This document shows positions 45,436-56,150 of a DNA stretch of 64,000 nt, piece by piece. How positions within the stretch are numbered: position 1 is the first letter of the stretch; the number at the start of each line of letters is the position of its first letter. The stretch spans positions 1 to 64,000 of the forward strand of contig JAOALB010000026.1 of assembly GCA_025331125.1 (NCBI GenBank). The letters are read 5' to 3'. A program made the position numbers and the translations under genes. Under the pieces are notes generated by a model. It searched no databases, was not told where the DNA came from, and saw nothing but the letters and a program-made list of their open reading frames with translations. Origin of the DNA: Mycogone perniciosa (lineage: Eukaryota; Ascomycota; Sordariomycetes; Hypocreales; Hypocreaceae).

Positions 45436-46401
45436 ATGAATTATCTACGTTTATTGCACAAGTTTCTCCCCGGGACGAGACTAATCTCTGCCGAGAGAGT
45501 CCCCATTCTTGAATTGCCGAACGAAATTATCCTTCTCATCGCTGACCATCTTGCCCTCCACGATAAATTTCTTCTCTCACATACGTGCCAGACTATCCGA
45601 AGACTGGTATACTGCAAATGGGACCAAGAACTCCACTGCCGATCTACCTCTGAAAGTGTCGATTTGTGGACAGGCCTTGCCTACACTATGCCCAAACACT
45701 GGGCTTGTGCAGAATGCTGCAAGCTACATGTTATCGACCCCTTAGACACGCCTTTAACACCAAGTTTTCCACGGTGTATTTTACCATCTCAACGTGGGCC
45801 GACAATCAATTATTATCACATACAACATCACTACATCCAGATTGCCTTGAAACTTTTTCGTTTGGGTATTAATCGATCATGCTTGAAGAGATTACTAGCA
45901 CCTTGTGCAGTCACCTCGCCTATACAGCCTATGACATATACTGCACAACCGAGGATTGTTGGAGAACGCTTTACTTTGTTTGAGACATGGGTTATCAAGA
46001 ATGATAAAGGACCTGTCTCGCGAAAGGTCATCGGGGAGTGCCTCGTCATGATCTGCCCGCATCTAATCCTGCCAACGTTTTGTGGTCGATTTATCTCTGA
46101 ATGGGCGATGCGTGTCTTCTACCCGTCGGCTGAATTTGAGGAGGATACTGCATTAGCGTTGGACTCTCCGGGACAAGAAATACGTGGTTCTTGTAATTGC
46201 TGCCCGACTGACTATTCAATCCTTGCTACCCACTCTGTGCAGGAGATTACATTCAACTCCTAGCACGATTTTGGCACCTACAGCTCTGCTCTGGATCCAT
46301 ACTGGAGGTCACAAGTTCGGGATGACCAGAATAACTACCGAAAAGCGTTTCCATTTGACCGTGCACCAGGGGGGAGTCGAGATCTATACATGAGCAGTTA
46401 G
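45436..46401 (+). pseudogene. F-box protein gene with premature in-frame TAG
   Basis: F-box proteins link substrates to SCF ubiquitin ligases. From ATG 45436 the F-box is at about residues 25-60 (ILELPNEIILLIADHLALHD, then FLLSHTCQTIRRLV). The fungal-specific region follows with a Cys pair (WACAECCKLHVIDPLDTPL) and a CNCCPTDYS motif. At 46261-46263 a TAG interrupts ...EITFNS*HDFGTYSSALDPYW. Homologues carry Trp there (WHDFG, from memory), and the same frame stays open for another 45 codons with the expected end (GGSRDLYMSS) to a stop at 46399-46401. Loss of the tail may or may not kill the protein. TGG to TAG is the change a RIP-type C-to-T mutation on the other strand would make. Confidence 0.7.
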
Positions 46402-46820
46402 CCCTAGAGAGTGTCACCCGAAAATGCATTTATCCAGATCTGAATAGAATGTTGTACAGTTTTTAATACTTCATGAACTCTTGCTAGGTAGAGATTAATG
46501 AATTCTTCTTTTGATATGGTGGTTGAGAAGGCATGAGCGGGAAATCTAGATACCCTAATAGCTAATAGGGTTAGCTGATAGAGCGTTATGGGCTTTCACC
46601 GTTAGATTATTGTATTATAACTACCAGTCGGATAACAGTTATATATAGCAATGAGACCAATTTACAGTAATCAAGGTTATCTGTGTCAATGTGTCTGTTT
46701 TGTGGCCCCTGTTTCATTGTCACCCGCTCGATCGACAGTCTTTTTTCCCGTCTAAAAAGGTCTTTCTTCATATCCCGAGGCATTACCTACATAGAAATTG
46801 CTCATATCTACTACACAGCT
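46402..46820. other. Intergenic (convergent)
   Basis: AT-rich 3' flanks of the F-box and terpene synthase genes; no other feature. Confidence 0.5.
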
Positions 46821-48298
46821 CTACACGTCTGACAAATAAAGCAAGACCTCCCTCTCTGCCTTAAACTGAGAAATGTCAAAGTACCTTCCACAGTTGTAGC
46901 TGCAAGAGTTAGAGGTGTTCTTAGAAGTAAGGTCCAAATGAATAACATACCTCCAATACGCTGTTCCAGTGGCCATCCTCTGGCAGACCCAAACATACTC
47001 CTGAATCATTCGATTTAGTTCCTTGTCGTCTTTGCTCCAAGGCAATCTTGATTCAGCCTCGACACAAAACTCGTACTCTTCACGCACGATATCAAGGACT
47101 TTATCAATGGCACCCTGAAGAGATAAATCGTAGGTGTTCGTGAAGAGCAGACAAATATTCTCAATCTGAGAATCTCGCTGAAAAAAGTCCGGTTAGGCAT
47201 AGACATGAGCCTGGAAGAACTAGGGTTTTAAAACTTACAAACTCCTTTTGGAGGGAGAGAAGTTCGTTCACCAAAACGCAGAGCTTGGTGCATCCGACAA
47301 TTATGGCTTCGATAGCCTCATGTCTCCGGATGTCCTCTGGTAGCTCAAATGACAAAGCGAACTCAACCTGGGTGATACTTGGCCTTGTCGCAATGTCATA
47401 GCATCGGACCTTGAGGAGCTCCCATGGATCGGGGAGATCACCCTGCCGACTTGCTTGTTGTTTCGAGACGGCGTCGACATATCCATGCAGATCCAGCCTC
47501 AGGCGTTCAACTGTGATCGGTCCAAGACCTGCCCGAAAGTCTTTCAAAATGGGGTAGAGCATTTCGACACTACCCCTTGCGTTTGGCGGGGGCGAGTAAC
47601 TTGGATCTGGACCGAGACAAGCATCGATACATTCTCTTGCCTCTGAACAACATAACAAAGTTCCTTGTCGGTCGTTGGTTAGATGGCCTCCTTTATCGAT
47701 ATCTGTTTCTAATTAGCTTCTTAAACCTGTCGGCGAAATCCAGAGTCCTACCATCGTCGAAGATAAATATCTATAATCGCTTGTCAGTAAAGTCCATGAC
47801 TTCAGATCTGGACAGACTTACCCAGTAGAGGAATCTAGAGAGAACAAGAAGTTCTTCTGCTGGGCAATCGGGGTAATATGCAGCTGCAAGAAGGGTATAG
47901 TCGCCGTAAGTGCGGTGTTTGGCCTTTTTCCCCTCCTCAACGTTGACACTGCTCAGCTGGTTTAGAGGACGTCGACGTAAGGGCCGAATTGATCCGTCCC
48001 AGACTACTTACGTCTTGAGCCATTCATCAATCTGACCGTTCACCTTGTCTACTTCTGGGTGAATGTTGCTTGGAAAGGTTGGCATGACCGACAATAAGTC
48101 CGGTACAAGAATCCGCTGATTACGTGCCTTTTCGATGAGCTTATTTCGTTCGTCAAGCCCATCTAAGGTTTTTGATGGGCCACTTCTCATTCATCAGTAT
48201 TTGGAAATCTCATGAATAATTAGTCGCACATACCTGGAGGATATGGCCCCTATATCTCGGGTCACGTTGGACGTGAGCTGATGCTGTACTTCCGCCAT
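46821..48298 (-). CDS. Class I terpene synthase (sesquiterpene cyclase-like)
   Basis: Likely cyclises a prenyl diphosphate by Mg-dependent ionisation. Seven exons: 48298-48234, 48185-48012, 47948-47822, 47770-47752, 47663-47239, 47177-46951 and 46899-46821, giving 371 aa with all phases matching. N-terminus ILVPDLLSVMPTFPSNIHPE; then LSRFLYWIFIFDD, the start of the Asp-rich metal motif (D127-D128). The 19-nt fourth exon ends right after FDD and the model continues G-TLLCCSEARECIDACLGPD, so the later acidic residue of DDxxD/E is not obvious. The NSE triad is intact (NELLSLQKE, about 261-269), and the C-terminal RY pair is in NCGRYFDISQF. No P450, prenyltransferase or regulator lies next to it, so no cluster is claimed. 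Confidence 0.82.
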
Positions 48299-50754
48299 TA
48301 TGGAAATATCCCTTAAAGGAATGCTCGGTAACGAGGGAGAAGTAAAAGCTGAAAATGAGAACACGATTTCGTGACAGCCACTTAGGGCTGGCCGTGACCC
48401 TTCTTATCTACAAATGTGTATAGTTATTGTGGATAAAGCATTGCGGCTGGAACGAGATCCATGACAATCACAATAGCTTCACCTTTATCCACTTGATCTA
48501 TTGATCCATGATCAAGTGCATGAAGTCGTTCTGGTTGGTTAGTTGGTTGAGTACATATGTTGAAAGATTTTACGTTCTACGCCCTTCATAAGATGATTAA
48601 CCAGAACCCTATCCATTAGTCTCTTACAAAAACACCATTTCTATGAGACCTATCACCGGGTTTCCTCGAATTGAGCTTCCTGCCTTTCTCGTTTCCCCTG
48701 CCCTAATGTTGAGCTGGTCTCAAAACAAACAACACTTGATCTTCATGCTTAAAATCCCGCGACTTCCCAACGGCCTGAGCAGGTTTCGGATGTTGGTTTG
48801 TGTAAGTGGTACGTGCACTCCCCCGAACAAAAAATTGGTTGGTTGGTTGAACCATTCTGCCTTCTAGAAACCCCAGTCTTCCTAAACAGTTTTATACCCT
48901 CTTAGAGGACTTCTGTGCTAAAGATATGATGATTAGGACATATGAGAGAACAATTACGGTTTCTAGGTAACCTATTCATTCCTCCTCTTGCGCTGCAATA
49001 ATAATTGCACTGTTTTGTTCGTGGGGTATGGCAGTAGTATTGCAAGACTATTTCATGGCAATGTAGTTGGTTGGTTGGTTGGTTGGTGTTGGCCGTTTTT
49101 TTTTAAAATCCCATCTTCTAGATACCCGTGTAGAATTACGCAACGCCACTAGTACTTCTCTACTTGTATATGCTAAGAAATCGTTTTACGGCTAGGTGTT
49201 AGTTGTCAGGTTTGTAATACATGACCAACACCATTACAGCGTCGTAGTTGGTGACTACCAATATCCAGACTCACTCATGCAATTGAGCACTGGTTTCTTC
49301 TCCATTTGTACAGTAGGAGCATTCTATTGTAGGCAATATGGCAGCAGATCCGATCTTCCAATTCTAGTAAAACTCTTATATTATTCGAAGGTATTTGAGT
49401 ATATACTTGACTGTTGTTTATCTTAGTAGGGTTTGCCTTCAAACGCGTTGCAAACATATTTCCGGCTTTAACCATGGGTTGTGGGTCATAATCGTCGGGA
49501 TATTAAAATGGGTATTGTTCTAATCCCGAGAATGAATTGTGCGATCTTGAGAAATGTGGATTCCCAGGGTGGTGATGTTTTTCATGGAAACTTCGTCATC
49601 AGCCTTGGCACGCTCCAAGATATGTAGCTTACATACGTTTCCATTGATAAGATGAAAGGTAGTACATAAGTAGTAATACCCGTTGGTGTATATCTTCGGG
49701 GACACCAACTAAGAGGGTAGTAATATGTTCAGCAACTGGCCCGTGAGAATGCCGGATCCTGCCGGGCTTTAGAACACAAGCATTCAACGTAAGAGCTAGG
49801 CATAAGTGGCTGAGTGGATGCAAGGCAGGTAATCTGCAAGTCTAGCTCTAAGAGTAATTGGAGGACGGCATTTGGAAGGCTAGTTTGCTAGACTACTTGA
49901 AGGTCTGGTTTCTGCGGTTGCATAGTACATACGCGAGCGGATATGTATAATGATTGAGGGAGAATGTGAGAGTTCGCAAAACCAGAGATGATGTGTTAAT
50001 TATGAGGAGCAGATATTATTTGAGCGTTCAAATTAAGTGATTAATGGTTCCGAGCTAGTAGTCAGCATATATCGTGATCACTCACCGCCTTGTATATTCA
50101 TGTAGCCTGTGTTAGGGCTCAAATGTAGACTTTCCCCAGAACCCTTCAGCCTCACATTTTGACTTCAAGTGCATCATAGAGGTTGGCAACAATGGCTGGT
50201 TATGAGGTTATGTTTCATCTCAAACGTATTTGAGGGCGAAAGCCCGGCTCTCTGGTTCATAGTATTTCTAAATACGGAGTAGGTCGTCGGTGATAAACAA
50301 AATTAGATCCGATTAGCGGGAAAGCCAAAAGGGGGGTGGCGAAATGAAGGCTCTCGCGCGCGTGAGACTTTTCCACGCGCAAAGTTCAATGCGCGTTGTG
50401 CCATAGTACTCGTGTATGCGAAGTCGCTCTTCGGTGAGTAGTAGTATACCAATTCTATTGCAACCTCAACCATGGCATCGGTCTTGATGCAGTTTCTTGG
50501 GCGTTACACGGGGGACCTCATGATGCGAATGTGTAACACATCAACTGCTTCCCCTCACTTTCATGAAATTGAAGCCGACCAATCAAGACACTCACTCGAT
50601 TTCATTCCGAGATGTTTAATGAGAACGTGATATGATTATGCATTCTTGTACAGGGATATTATGAACCAACTCCTTAACCATATCCGCGGGAGAGAAAATA
50701 TGCCTCCCTTGCCAAAGCATTCGCTGTCCTGAGTAGAGATGGTCGCCAGGCTTT
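48299..50754. other. 2.5 kb without a gene
   Basis: Short unconvincing ORFs only. Several (GGTT)n runs occur (about 48530-48552, 48833-48850 and the longest at 49066-49087) and a TACGGAGTAG site at 50273-50282. Confidence 0.5.
49066..49087 (+). repeat. (GTTG)n microsatellite
   Basis: Five tandem GTTG units; shorter runs of the same unit lie near 48535 and 48838. Confidence 0.85.
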
Positions 50755-51347
50755 CTAGGCCTGTTTCTCCAGCTCTTTCAGGATATACGACTCCAGGGCC
50801 TTGGGGTTCTTCAAGCTAGGCCAGCGACCCTTGACCTTGCCATCACGGCCGATCAGGAACTTCTCAAAGTTCCATTTGACGGGTGCCCAGAGACCCCAAA
50901 AGCCGCGCCTTTCTGTTTTGAGCCACTTGTAAAGAGGGTCAGCATTGTCGCCGTTGACATCGATCTTGCCCATAATGGGGAAAGAAACGCCATAGTTGAC
51001 TAGGCAGAACTCCTGAATGCCATCGTTGTTGAGGGGTTCTTGTCCGCCAAATTGGTTGCAGGGGAAACCAAGGATGACAAAATCGTCTGGGTGATTTTCC
51101 TTGAGCTTCTTGTAGAGTGCTTCCAGGCCTTCGAGTTGGGGTGTGAAGCCGCACTTGGAAGCCGTGTTGACAATGAGGACGACTTTGCCCTTGTAATCGG
51201 CCATTGCGACCTCTTGGCTGCGCTCTGAGAAGCGGCGTCGGTGTCAGCAATTTCGCATTTCCCCCTTCATAGTCGCATGTACGGAGTGCAGAGCAGAGAC
51301 TTACTGTCCAGCGGCTTGAAGTCGTAAAATGTCGTCGCGGAGGCCAT
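50755..51347 (-). CDS. Glutathione peroxidase-like thiol peroxidase (Hyr1/Gpx3 type)
   Basis: A 170-aa peroxide scavenger and, in yeast, redox sensor for Yap1. Exon 1 51347-51305 (MASATTFYDFKPLD), intron with gtaagt donor and ctcag acceptor, exon 2 51224-50755. The peroxidatic Cys is C39 in TASKCGFTPQ (Cys in place of selenocysteine); the Gln motif is GFPCNQFGGQEP, whose Cys can act as a further thiol; the Trp motif is KWNFEKFLIGRDG. The dimer-interface loop of tetrameric GPx is absent, so it is a monomeric, thioredoxin-dependent type by family rule. The first exon is needed to supply the conserved YDFKPLD start. Confidence 0.92.
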
Positions 51348-51920
51348 GGCTGCTGATTGTTGTGAATAAGGCGCTATTACAGTGTGTTTGCGATTATGAT
51401 GAGGTGTAACTGAGTAATGGGTTGATCGAGGAATTATATTTGTGGGAAATTTGGTGGTGAGACCTCTTTTAACTGTGTCGTCATAATGTACTCCTCGATG
51501 TCCGAAAGTGTATGTCACCTTGCCGAAGGCGACTGAAACCCAGGTCCGGGCCCTGATAGGCCAGCGCCAACTGATTAAAAATCGTGGTCGTGTCATGTGA
51601 TTATGAGGAATCCTCTGGAAGACCTTTCAGCATACGATTCTACTCTTCAAATTTTCCAATTCAGCTCTCAATGGTTAGAGATATTCTGTACGGAGTAGAA
51701 CCGAGGCAATACACGAAGGCACATTCGGGTTGAGGCACGGACTACGGAGGACTTACCGAACACGGTAATGTGCCGACGGAACGGAGCACTAAATTTGTCC
51801 GCGATATCTCGGCTTTATCTGACCTGTGCCCGACTTCAGTGATAAGAATACCACAACAAACCTCGTCAAATACTACGAACATATTTGCTTTATTGCTATA
51901 CCTAGTGCTACTGCGAAGTT
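51348..51920. other. Intergenic
   Basis: Promoter of the peroxidase gene and 3' flank of the large NLR gene; a TACGGAGTA site at 51689-51697. Confidence 0.5.
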
Positions 51921-54900
51921 CTATGCCCCCATTCGCATTAGTTTGTGTGACATCAGTTGCCTCTTCTCCAATAGCAGAGCCATAACTTCATCGGAGTAAT
52001 CTTTTTCGCTAATCCGACTCGTTCCCACCGCGGCAAGCACTTTATCCGTAATATGAATCTCATCCGGTCGTGTATCAAAGAGAAATCCAAGTATCTCTTT
52101 GCTACAACGAGGGTTCGTTGCTGCAGCCGCAATCACGTCTTCTGTGATGCGAAGGCCATCCCTAGCCTCAAGCAACAACATCATCACCTCCTTGCCACAG
52201 TTAGAGTTTTGTGCTGCTCTCATAAGAGCCTTTTCAGTGATTGGAAGTTGTCTCCCTCGCTTCTCCAGGAGGTACCGTATCATCTCATCGCCATACCTCC
52301 TACCGCCTGCTGCTGTCGCGACCACGTCTTCTGTGATGAGGGCAACGTCTGTCCTGTCTAGGAGCATGGCCATTACTCTAGGGTGGTTGGTTGCTGCTGA
52401 GTTTAAAACCTTGTCCGTCACAATGAGTCTGTCCCCTCGCTCCCGAAGTAAGAGTGCTACCAATCCTTCGCAGCAGTTGATATTTCCCGCTGCTTCAATC
52501 AACACTGGTTCTGTTATCTCAATATCGTCGCCTCGTTTTTTTAATAACACCTCCATTATTTCTGTTGCACACTGAGTGTTTGTGGCCACTGATTCCAGGA
52601 CGCTTTCCCACATGGGAAATACAGCTCCTCTCCTCTCGAGCAACACCTCCATTACTTCAGCTCCGTATTTAGCATTCACTGCCACCGAATACATTACCCT
52701 TTCCGTGATGGGGATTTCATCTCCCATTCTTTCCATCAAAAGAGATACCATGTCTTTCCCCCAAAGACCCAGTGCAAACCACACAAGTTCTTCTTCACGA
52801 ACAACGCGAAGGCCGCTCCCATAGTCTAGAAGCACTTCCACGGCATCAACATGCCCATACCTAATTGCCCGAAAAAAGGCCGCGTCGTTCTCATCCATAT
52901 ATCTTTCAAAGTTATCCCTGCTTTGCAGCAGTATCCGGAGGATCTTTGCACGGCCCGTTACTGTTGCTACACGCAGCGCGGTACCATAATCCTCAAACAC
53001 ATCATCACCTCTCTGTGTGGATGCCGTCTCTATGCCCCTTTCGCAAAGTATGAGACTGACGACTGGCTCCAGTCCTAGACCACTAGCCAAAGCCAGATCA
53101 GTGCAATCCTCGCCATCCGCCATATCCCAGTCTATGTAAGTATGGGAGAAAATGGCTGCCAGATCATTACCCCTCCCTCCAGCTGTGTCGCAAAGTCTCC
53201 GTGCACGCTTGCACAACTTTTGGCGTCCTTCATTATGTTGAGAATTATAATGAACTGGCCAGTTTTTGGAGCAGTAGAGCATCAATGGATATTCTTTTGC
53301 GGTAGATTTCTCCTCGTTTGTCAAGATGCCAACACCAACCACCGACAGGTAATGTATGCAAATCGATGCCATGGTGGCATGTGAGCTATCCATACGGAAC
53401 TGACCATGCCACTCTCTCTGTTTATTGGCATCGATCAAAAATTCTCGCGCAGTCAGGTGGATGAAGAAGAGCTTTGAGTCGTATACGGTAATAAAAAGAC
53501 CAGAGAGGTTCTTCACAACAATCTTGAAATTTTCCCTCGGCCACAGATCATCTTCGATAGAGCTATGTGAAGTACAGTCACTCTTGGAGACTGCAGTTGT
53601 CAGAGCATAGTTGGCCTCTTCGAGAGTCAAGGGCCTTGTTGCAGCTAGAATGATCTGTAATAGGGTTTCAGTCGTGACCCTGTCCTGTGGTTCATTTGTG
53701 TTGTGGTTTAAGATGCTTTCATACGCCTCAGACACCCGGGACGGCAAACTATCCAGGAGTTCCTGTATGCGCGACGGCTTACTGAAAGCAGATCGCCTCT
53801 TCTTAATAATGTCAAAGGTGAGATGTAGCCACAGATAGGTTCGATTTTCCATAGCCTTCAGACGTTCAGATATCCGTCGGCGATGGTCTTCGCTAAAATC
53901 CGAAGCGAATTCTTGCACCTTTGCGTCAATAACGACGTTGATCTCTCGGCCGATGTCATCAGACTTATCATCACCGTCAACGCGCATGTAGCCAGGGTCT
54001 TTCGGGAAGTCTCTGAAATATGCCTCTACGTCGTCATATGGGCGGCTTGTGATGAGAAATTTGAGCTTCGTGCGTTGCCATCCAGACACATAGAAGCGGT
54101 TAAGAGCATGGAGCAATTCAGCTCGGCTGTCGTCTCCACATTCGTCGAGGGCGTCGAGAATACAAACAATCTCCCCGGCCTCAGCTGCCTTGGCACAAGT
54201 CAGAAGTATCCTCCACAATTCTGAGAAATTGTGCTTCAACCGATCTCCGTGATTCTTGTGGCTTATGAGTCCGTGTTTGATGAGGTTTCCCGTCGAGTCT
54301 TGCGTAAAGAGCTGATGAAGAATTGCTGATAGCGCACTGCAACCATCCATTTGACCATTTATGCCGTCCTGAAAGAAAAAGTAACACACAGTGGAAGTGG
54401 TGATGGCCGTACACAAACGCCCTTCATCAATTAAAGCGCGCGACAAGACCGATTTACCAGTGCCTGGGCCTGCGGACACCCATAGAAGGTTCGACGTGGG
54501 TTTTTCTCGCCATTTGCGGAATCCATCATCGCCGAAAAGCCATTCACAAGTCCCTTCAACCCTCAAGGGGTTAATGTTCTTGTAATGTTCGTAGTCTGCC
54601 GCAAGGTCACGAAGTAGGTCGCATTCCTTTTCGTCGTCATACAGCAATTGTGTGTGATGTTGAAGATCTTTAAGACCCTGGCGGATATCGGCAAGGATGG
54701 CTTGCGACTCCTGCATCTCTTGAAGTTGGAGATCTTGCTCGTGCTGAATCTTCACTTTCTCGACCTCAGATACTAACCGACGACAATGGCTGTCTAGGTC
54801 GTCAATTTTCTTTCGTTTGCCTTCCCACGCATTCGCATCGCCTAGTTTTTGCCAACTTCGGGTAAGCTGAGCGCTAGACAAATGGCAGATGACCCGGGCT

Positions 54901-55673
54901 TGATATTCGGTGATGTGGGAGTAAAGTGTGGTCAAGGCTGTGAGAATGTCTGCGTGATAGGGCTTGCGATTGCTCTCCTCGTATATCCTCCAGTACATTT
55001 GGACATGGCCGATATATTCGAAGCCATCGAGCATAGCCGCATGTTGAATGTTACCACTTACGATGAGGGGTAAGAGGATCGACACTCCAGACCACGCCAG
55101 GCCTGTATAGGGCTGGGCGTTGAAGGCTTGCTTAACGAGTTGATCGGACCACAGGAGAAATTTGGTCAGCTTCTCAACTTGTGCCCGGATCTTAACATCT
55201 TTCTCTGAAGAAAGAGGAATTCGCCACTGCTTCTTCTCGCGGTCTGCTAGCAATCGGCCCACCAAGTGCTCCACAGAAGCGATGCTTGATAGGTCTTCGT
55301 CAACTTTGTCACCAAAGAGTGTGTTGAGATGTTTCGCGAAATCCGCGGCAAGTTCAGGCTCTCTCGTTTCGAATTCCCGATATGCTGCAGCATACAAGTC
55401 CTGATCTTCAGCATCGCCTTCAGATGTAGGTGTAGTTTGAACGAGATCGTTATCTGCTGTCTGGTCCCCATGCTGTGAAGGCGTCTCGCCTGTTGATCCA
55501 GATATATTCGGGGCGGTAGCGGGCACACGGCCGAATATCTCGGTGTACCGCGGTGGCAGTGGTTTGAGGGCCGGTTGCGAGGCATCCGACGAAGAAGTTG
55601 GCACAGTCGACTGTTTCGTCCGTTTCTTCTTCGATTTGAATAAGCCTCCTAAAGAATCCTTCAAGCCGGACAT
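51921..55673 (-). CDS. NACHT-type NLR (STAND NTPase) with ~33-residue C-terminal repeats
   Basis: A 1250-aa single-exon protein from ATG 55673 (MSGLKDSLGGLFKSKKKRTK); the frame is open to ATG 55820, adding 49 unlikely residues. Order: low-complexity Ser/Thr/Pro linker; a helical NWD-type NACHT N-terminal domain (about 120-330; QPYTGLAWSGVSILLPL, MYWRIYEES); coiled coil (about 330-370); NACHT with P-loop SAGPGTGKS (about 395-403), Walker B VCILDALDECGD (about 500) and sensor LKFLITSRPYDDVE; helical linker; a few ankyrin-like units (TALRVATVTGRAKILRILLQ); then about nine repeats of pattern EVMxLLLExRGDxIxITExVLxAAAxN to the end. Such proteins sense nonself or fusion partners in fungi. The first helix cluster (GLFKSKKK) does not show a HeLo or HET toxin domain, so the effector is unknown. 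Confidence 0.83.
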   Translation of the reverse strand: MSGLKDSLGGLFKSKKKRTKQSTVPTSSSDASQPALKPLPPRYTEIFGRVPATAPNISGSTGETPSQHGDQTADNDLVQTTPTSEGDAEDQDLYAAAYREFETREPELAADFAKHLNTLFGDKVDEDLSSIASVEHLVGRLLADREKKQWRIPLSSEKDVKIRAQVEKLTKFLLWSDQLVKQAFNAQPYTGLAWSGVSILLPLIVSGNIQHAAMLDGFEYIGHVQMYWRIYEESNRKPYHADILTALTTLYSHITEYQARVICHLSSAQLTRSWQKLGDANAWEGKRKKIDDLDSHCRRLVSEVEKVKIQHEQDLQLQEMQESQAILADIRQGLKDLQHHTQLLYDDEKECDLLRDLAADYEHYKNINPLRVEGTCEWLFGDDGFRKWREKPTSNLLWVSAGPGTGKSVLSRALIDEGRLCTAITTSTVCYFFFQDGINGQMDGCSALSAILHQLFTQDSTGNLIKHGLISHKNHGDRLKHNFSELWRILLTCAKAAEAGEIVCILDALDECGDDSRAELLHALNRFYVSGWQRTKLKFLITSRPYDDVEAYFRDFPKDPGYMRVDGDDKSDDIGREINVVIDAKVQEFASDFSEDHRRRISERLKAMENRTYLWLHLTFDIIKKRRSAFSKPSRIQELLDSLPSRVSEAYESILNHNTNEPQDRVTTETLLQIILAATRPLTLEEANYALTTAVSKSDCTSHSSIEDDLWPRENFKIVVKNLSGLFITVYDSKLFFIHLTAREFLIDANKQREWHGQFRMDSSHATMASICIHYLSVVGVGILTNEEKSTAKEYPLMLYCSKNWPVHYNSQHNEGRQKLCKRARRLCDTAGGRGNDLAAIFSHTYIDWDMADGEDCTDLALASGLGLEPVVSLILCERGIETASTQRGDDVFEDYGTALRVATVTGRAKILRILLQSRDNFERYMDENDAAFFRAIRYGHVDAVEVLLDYGSGLRVVREEELVWFALGLWGKDMVSLLMERMGDEIPITERVMYSVAVNAKYGAEVMEVLLERRGAVFPMWESVLESVATNTQCATEIMEVLLKKRGDDIEITEPVLIEAAGNINCCEGLVALLLRERGDRLIVTDKVLNSAATNHPRVMAMLLDRTDVALITEDVVATAAGGRRYGDEMIRYLLEKRGRQLPITEKALMRAAQNSNCGKEVMMLLLEARDGLRITEDVIAAAATNPRCSKEILGFLFDTRPDEIHITDKVLAAVGTSRISEKDYSDEVMALLLEKRQLMSHKLMRMGA

Positions 55674-56122
55674 GCGCCTCATCTTTGCAAAAAGGACAGA
55701 TCCGAATTCACTTGGGTGCAATGACAAAAATTGTTTCCGGGGTTCTCCTACAGAACATATAGCGGATGGCCGTTCGGATGAGCGGCCTGATATTGCGGCC
55801 CGTGTGGCAGTACAGTACATACAGCCTTGTTAGTTGTTGGTTGTTGATCCATTCCCCCTGTTGCAGTGATTACCACCATTGGTCCTACATTGCCCTGGCG
55901 GCTTTCTGTCTGCTGCATGAGTCCGCGTGGCTCTCATTGCTTAATATTGCGGTTGTTGCTTTAACTTACTGCTATTTCTTGGGGTTCTTCCTATTGCTTT
56001 AGAGTGCTCCTATCGCGCAGAAAGGGAGTCTCAAGACAGGCGTTTGTTGAGGCCCTCATCAGCCTAGTGCCGGCATTTTGTATGAGAGGACCACTTGAAG
56101 ACGGCGCGTAACTGCCTGCATA

Positions 56123-56150
56123 AGGCGTTCCAGAAGGCGTTCCAGAAGGC
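56123..56150 (+). repeat. Tandem 12-nt repeat (GGCGTTCCAGAA)n
   Basis: Two full copies and a partial one, in frame with a minus-strand ORF as PSGTPSGTP. Confidence 0.7.

Noticed and set aside
36113..48298. Biosynthetic gene cluster around the terpene synthase
   Set aside because: Neighbours are housekeeping (NOP16, peroxidase) or unrelated; the MFS transporter is 9 kb away with vacuolar-type features. No P450 or pathway regulator nearby.
49800..49860. tRNA-like string (TGGCTGAGTGG... with a GCAG/CTGC stem)
   Set aside because: Resembles a D-arm of Leu/Ser tRNA, but there is no T-arm B-box (GGTTCGANNCC) and no acceptor stem pairing.
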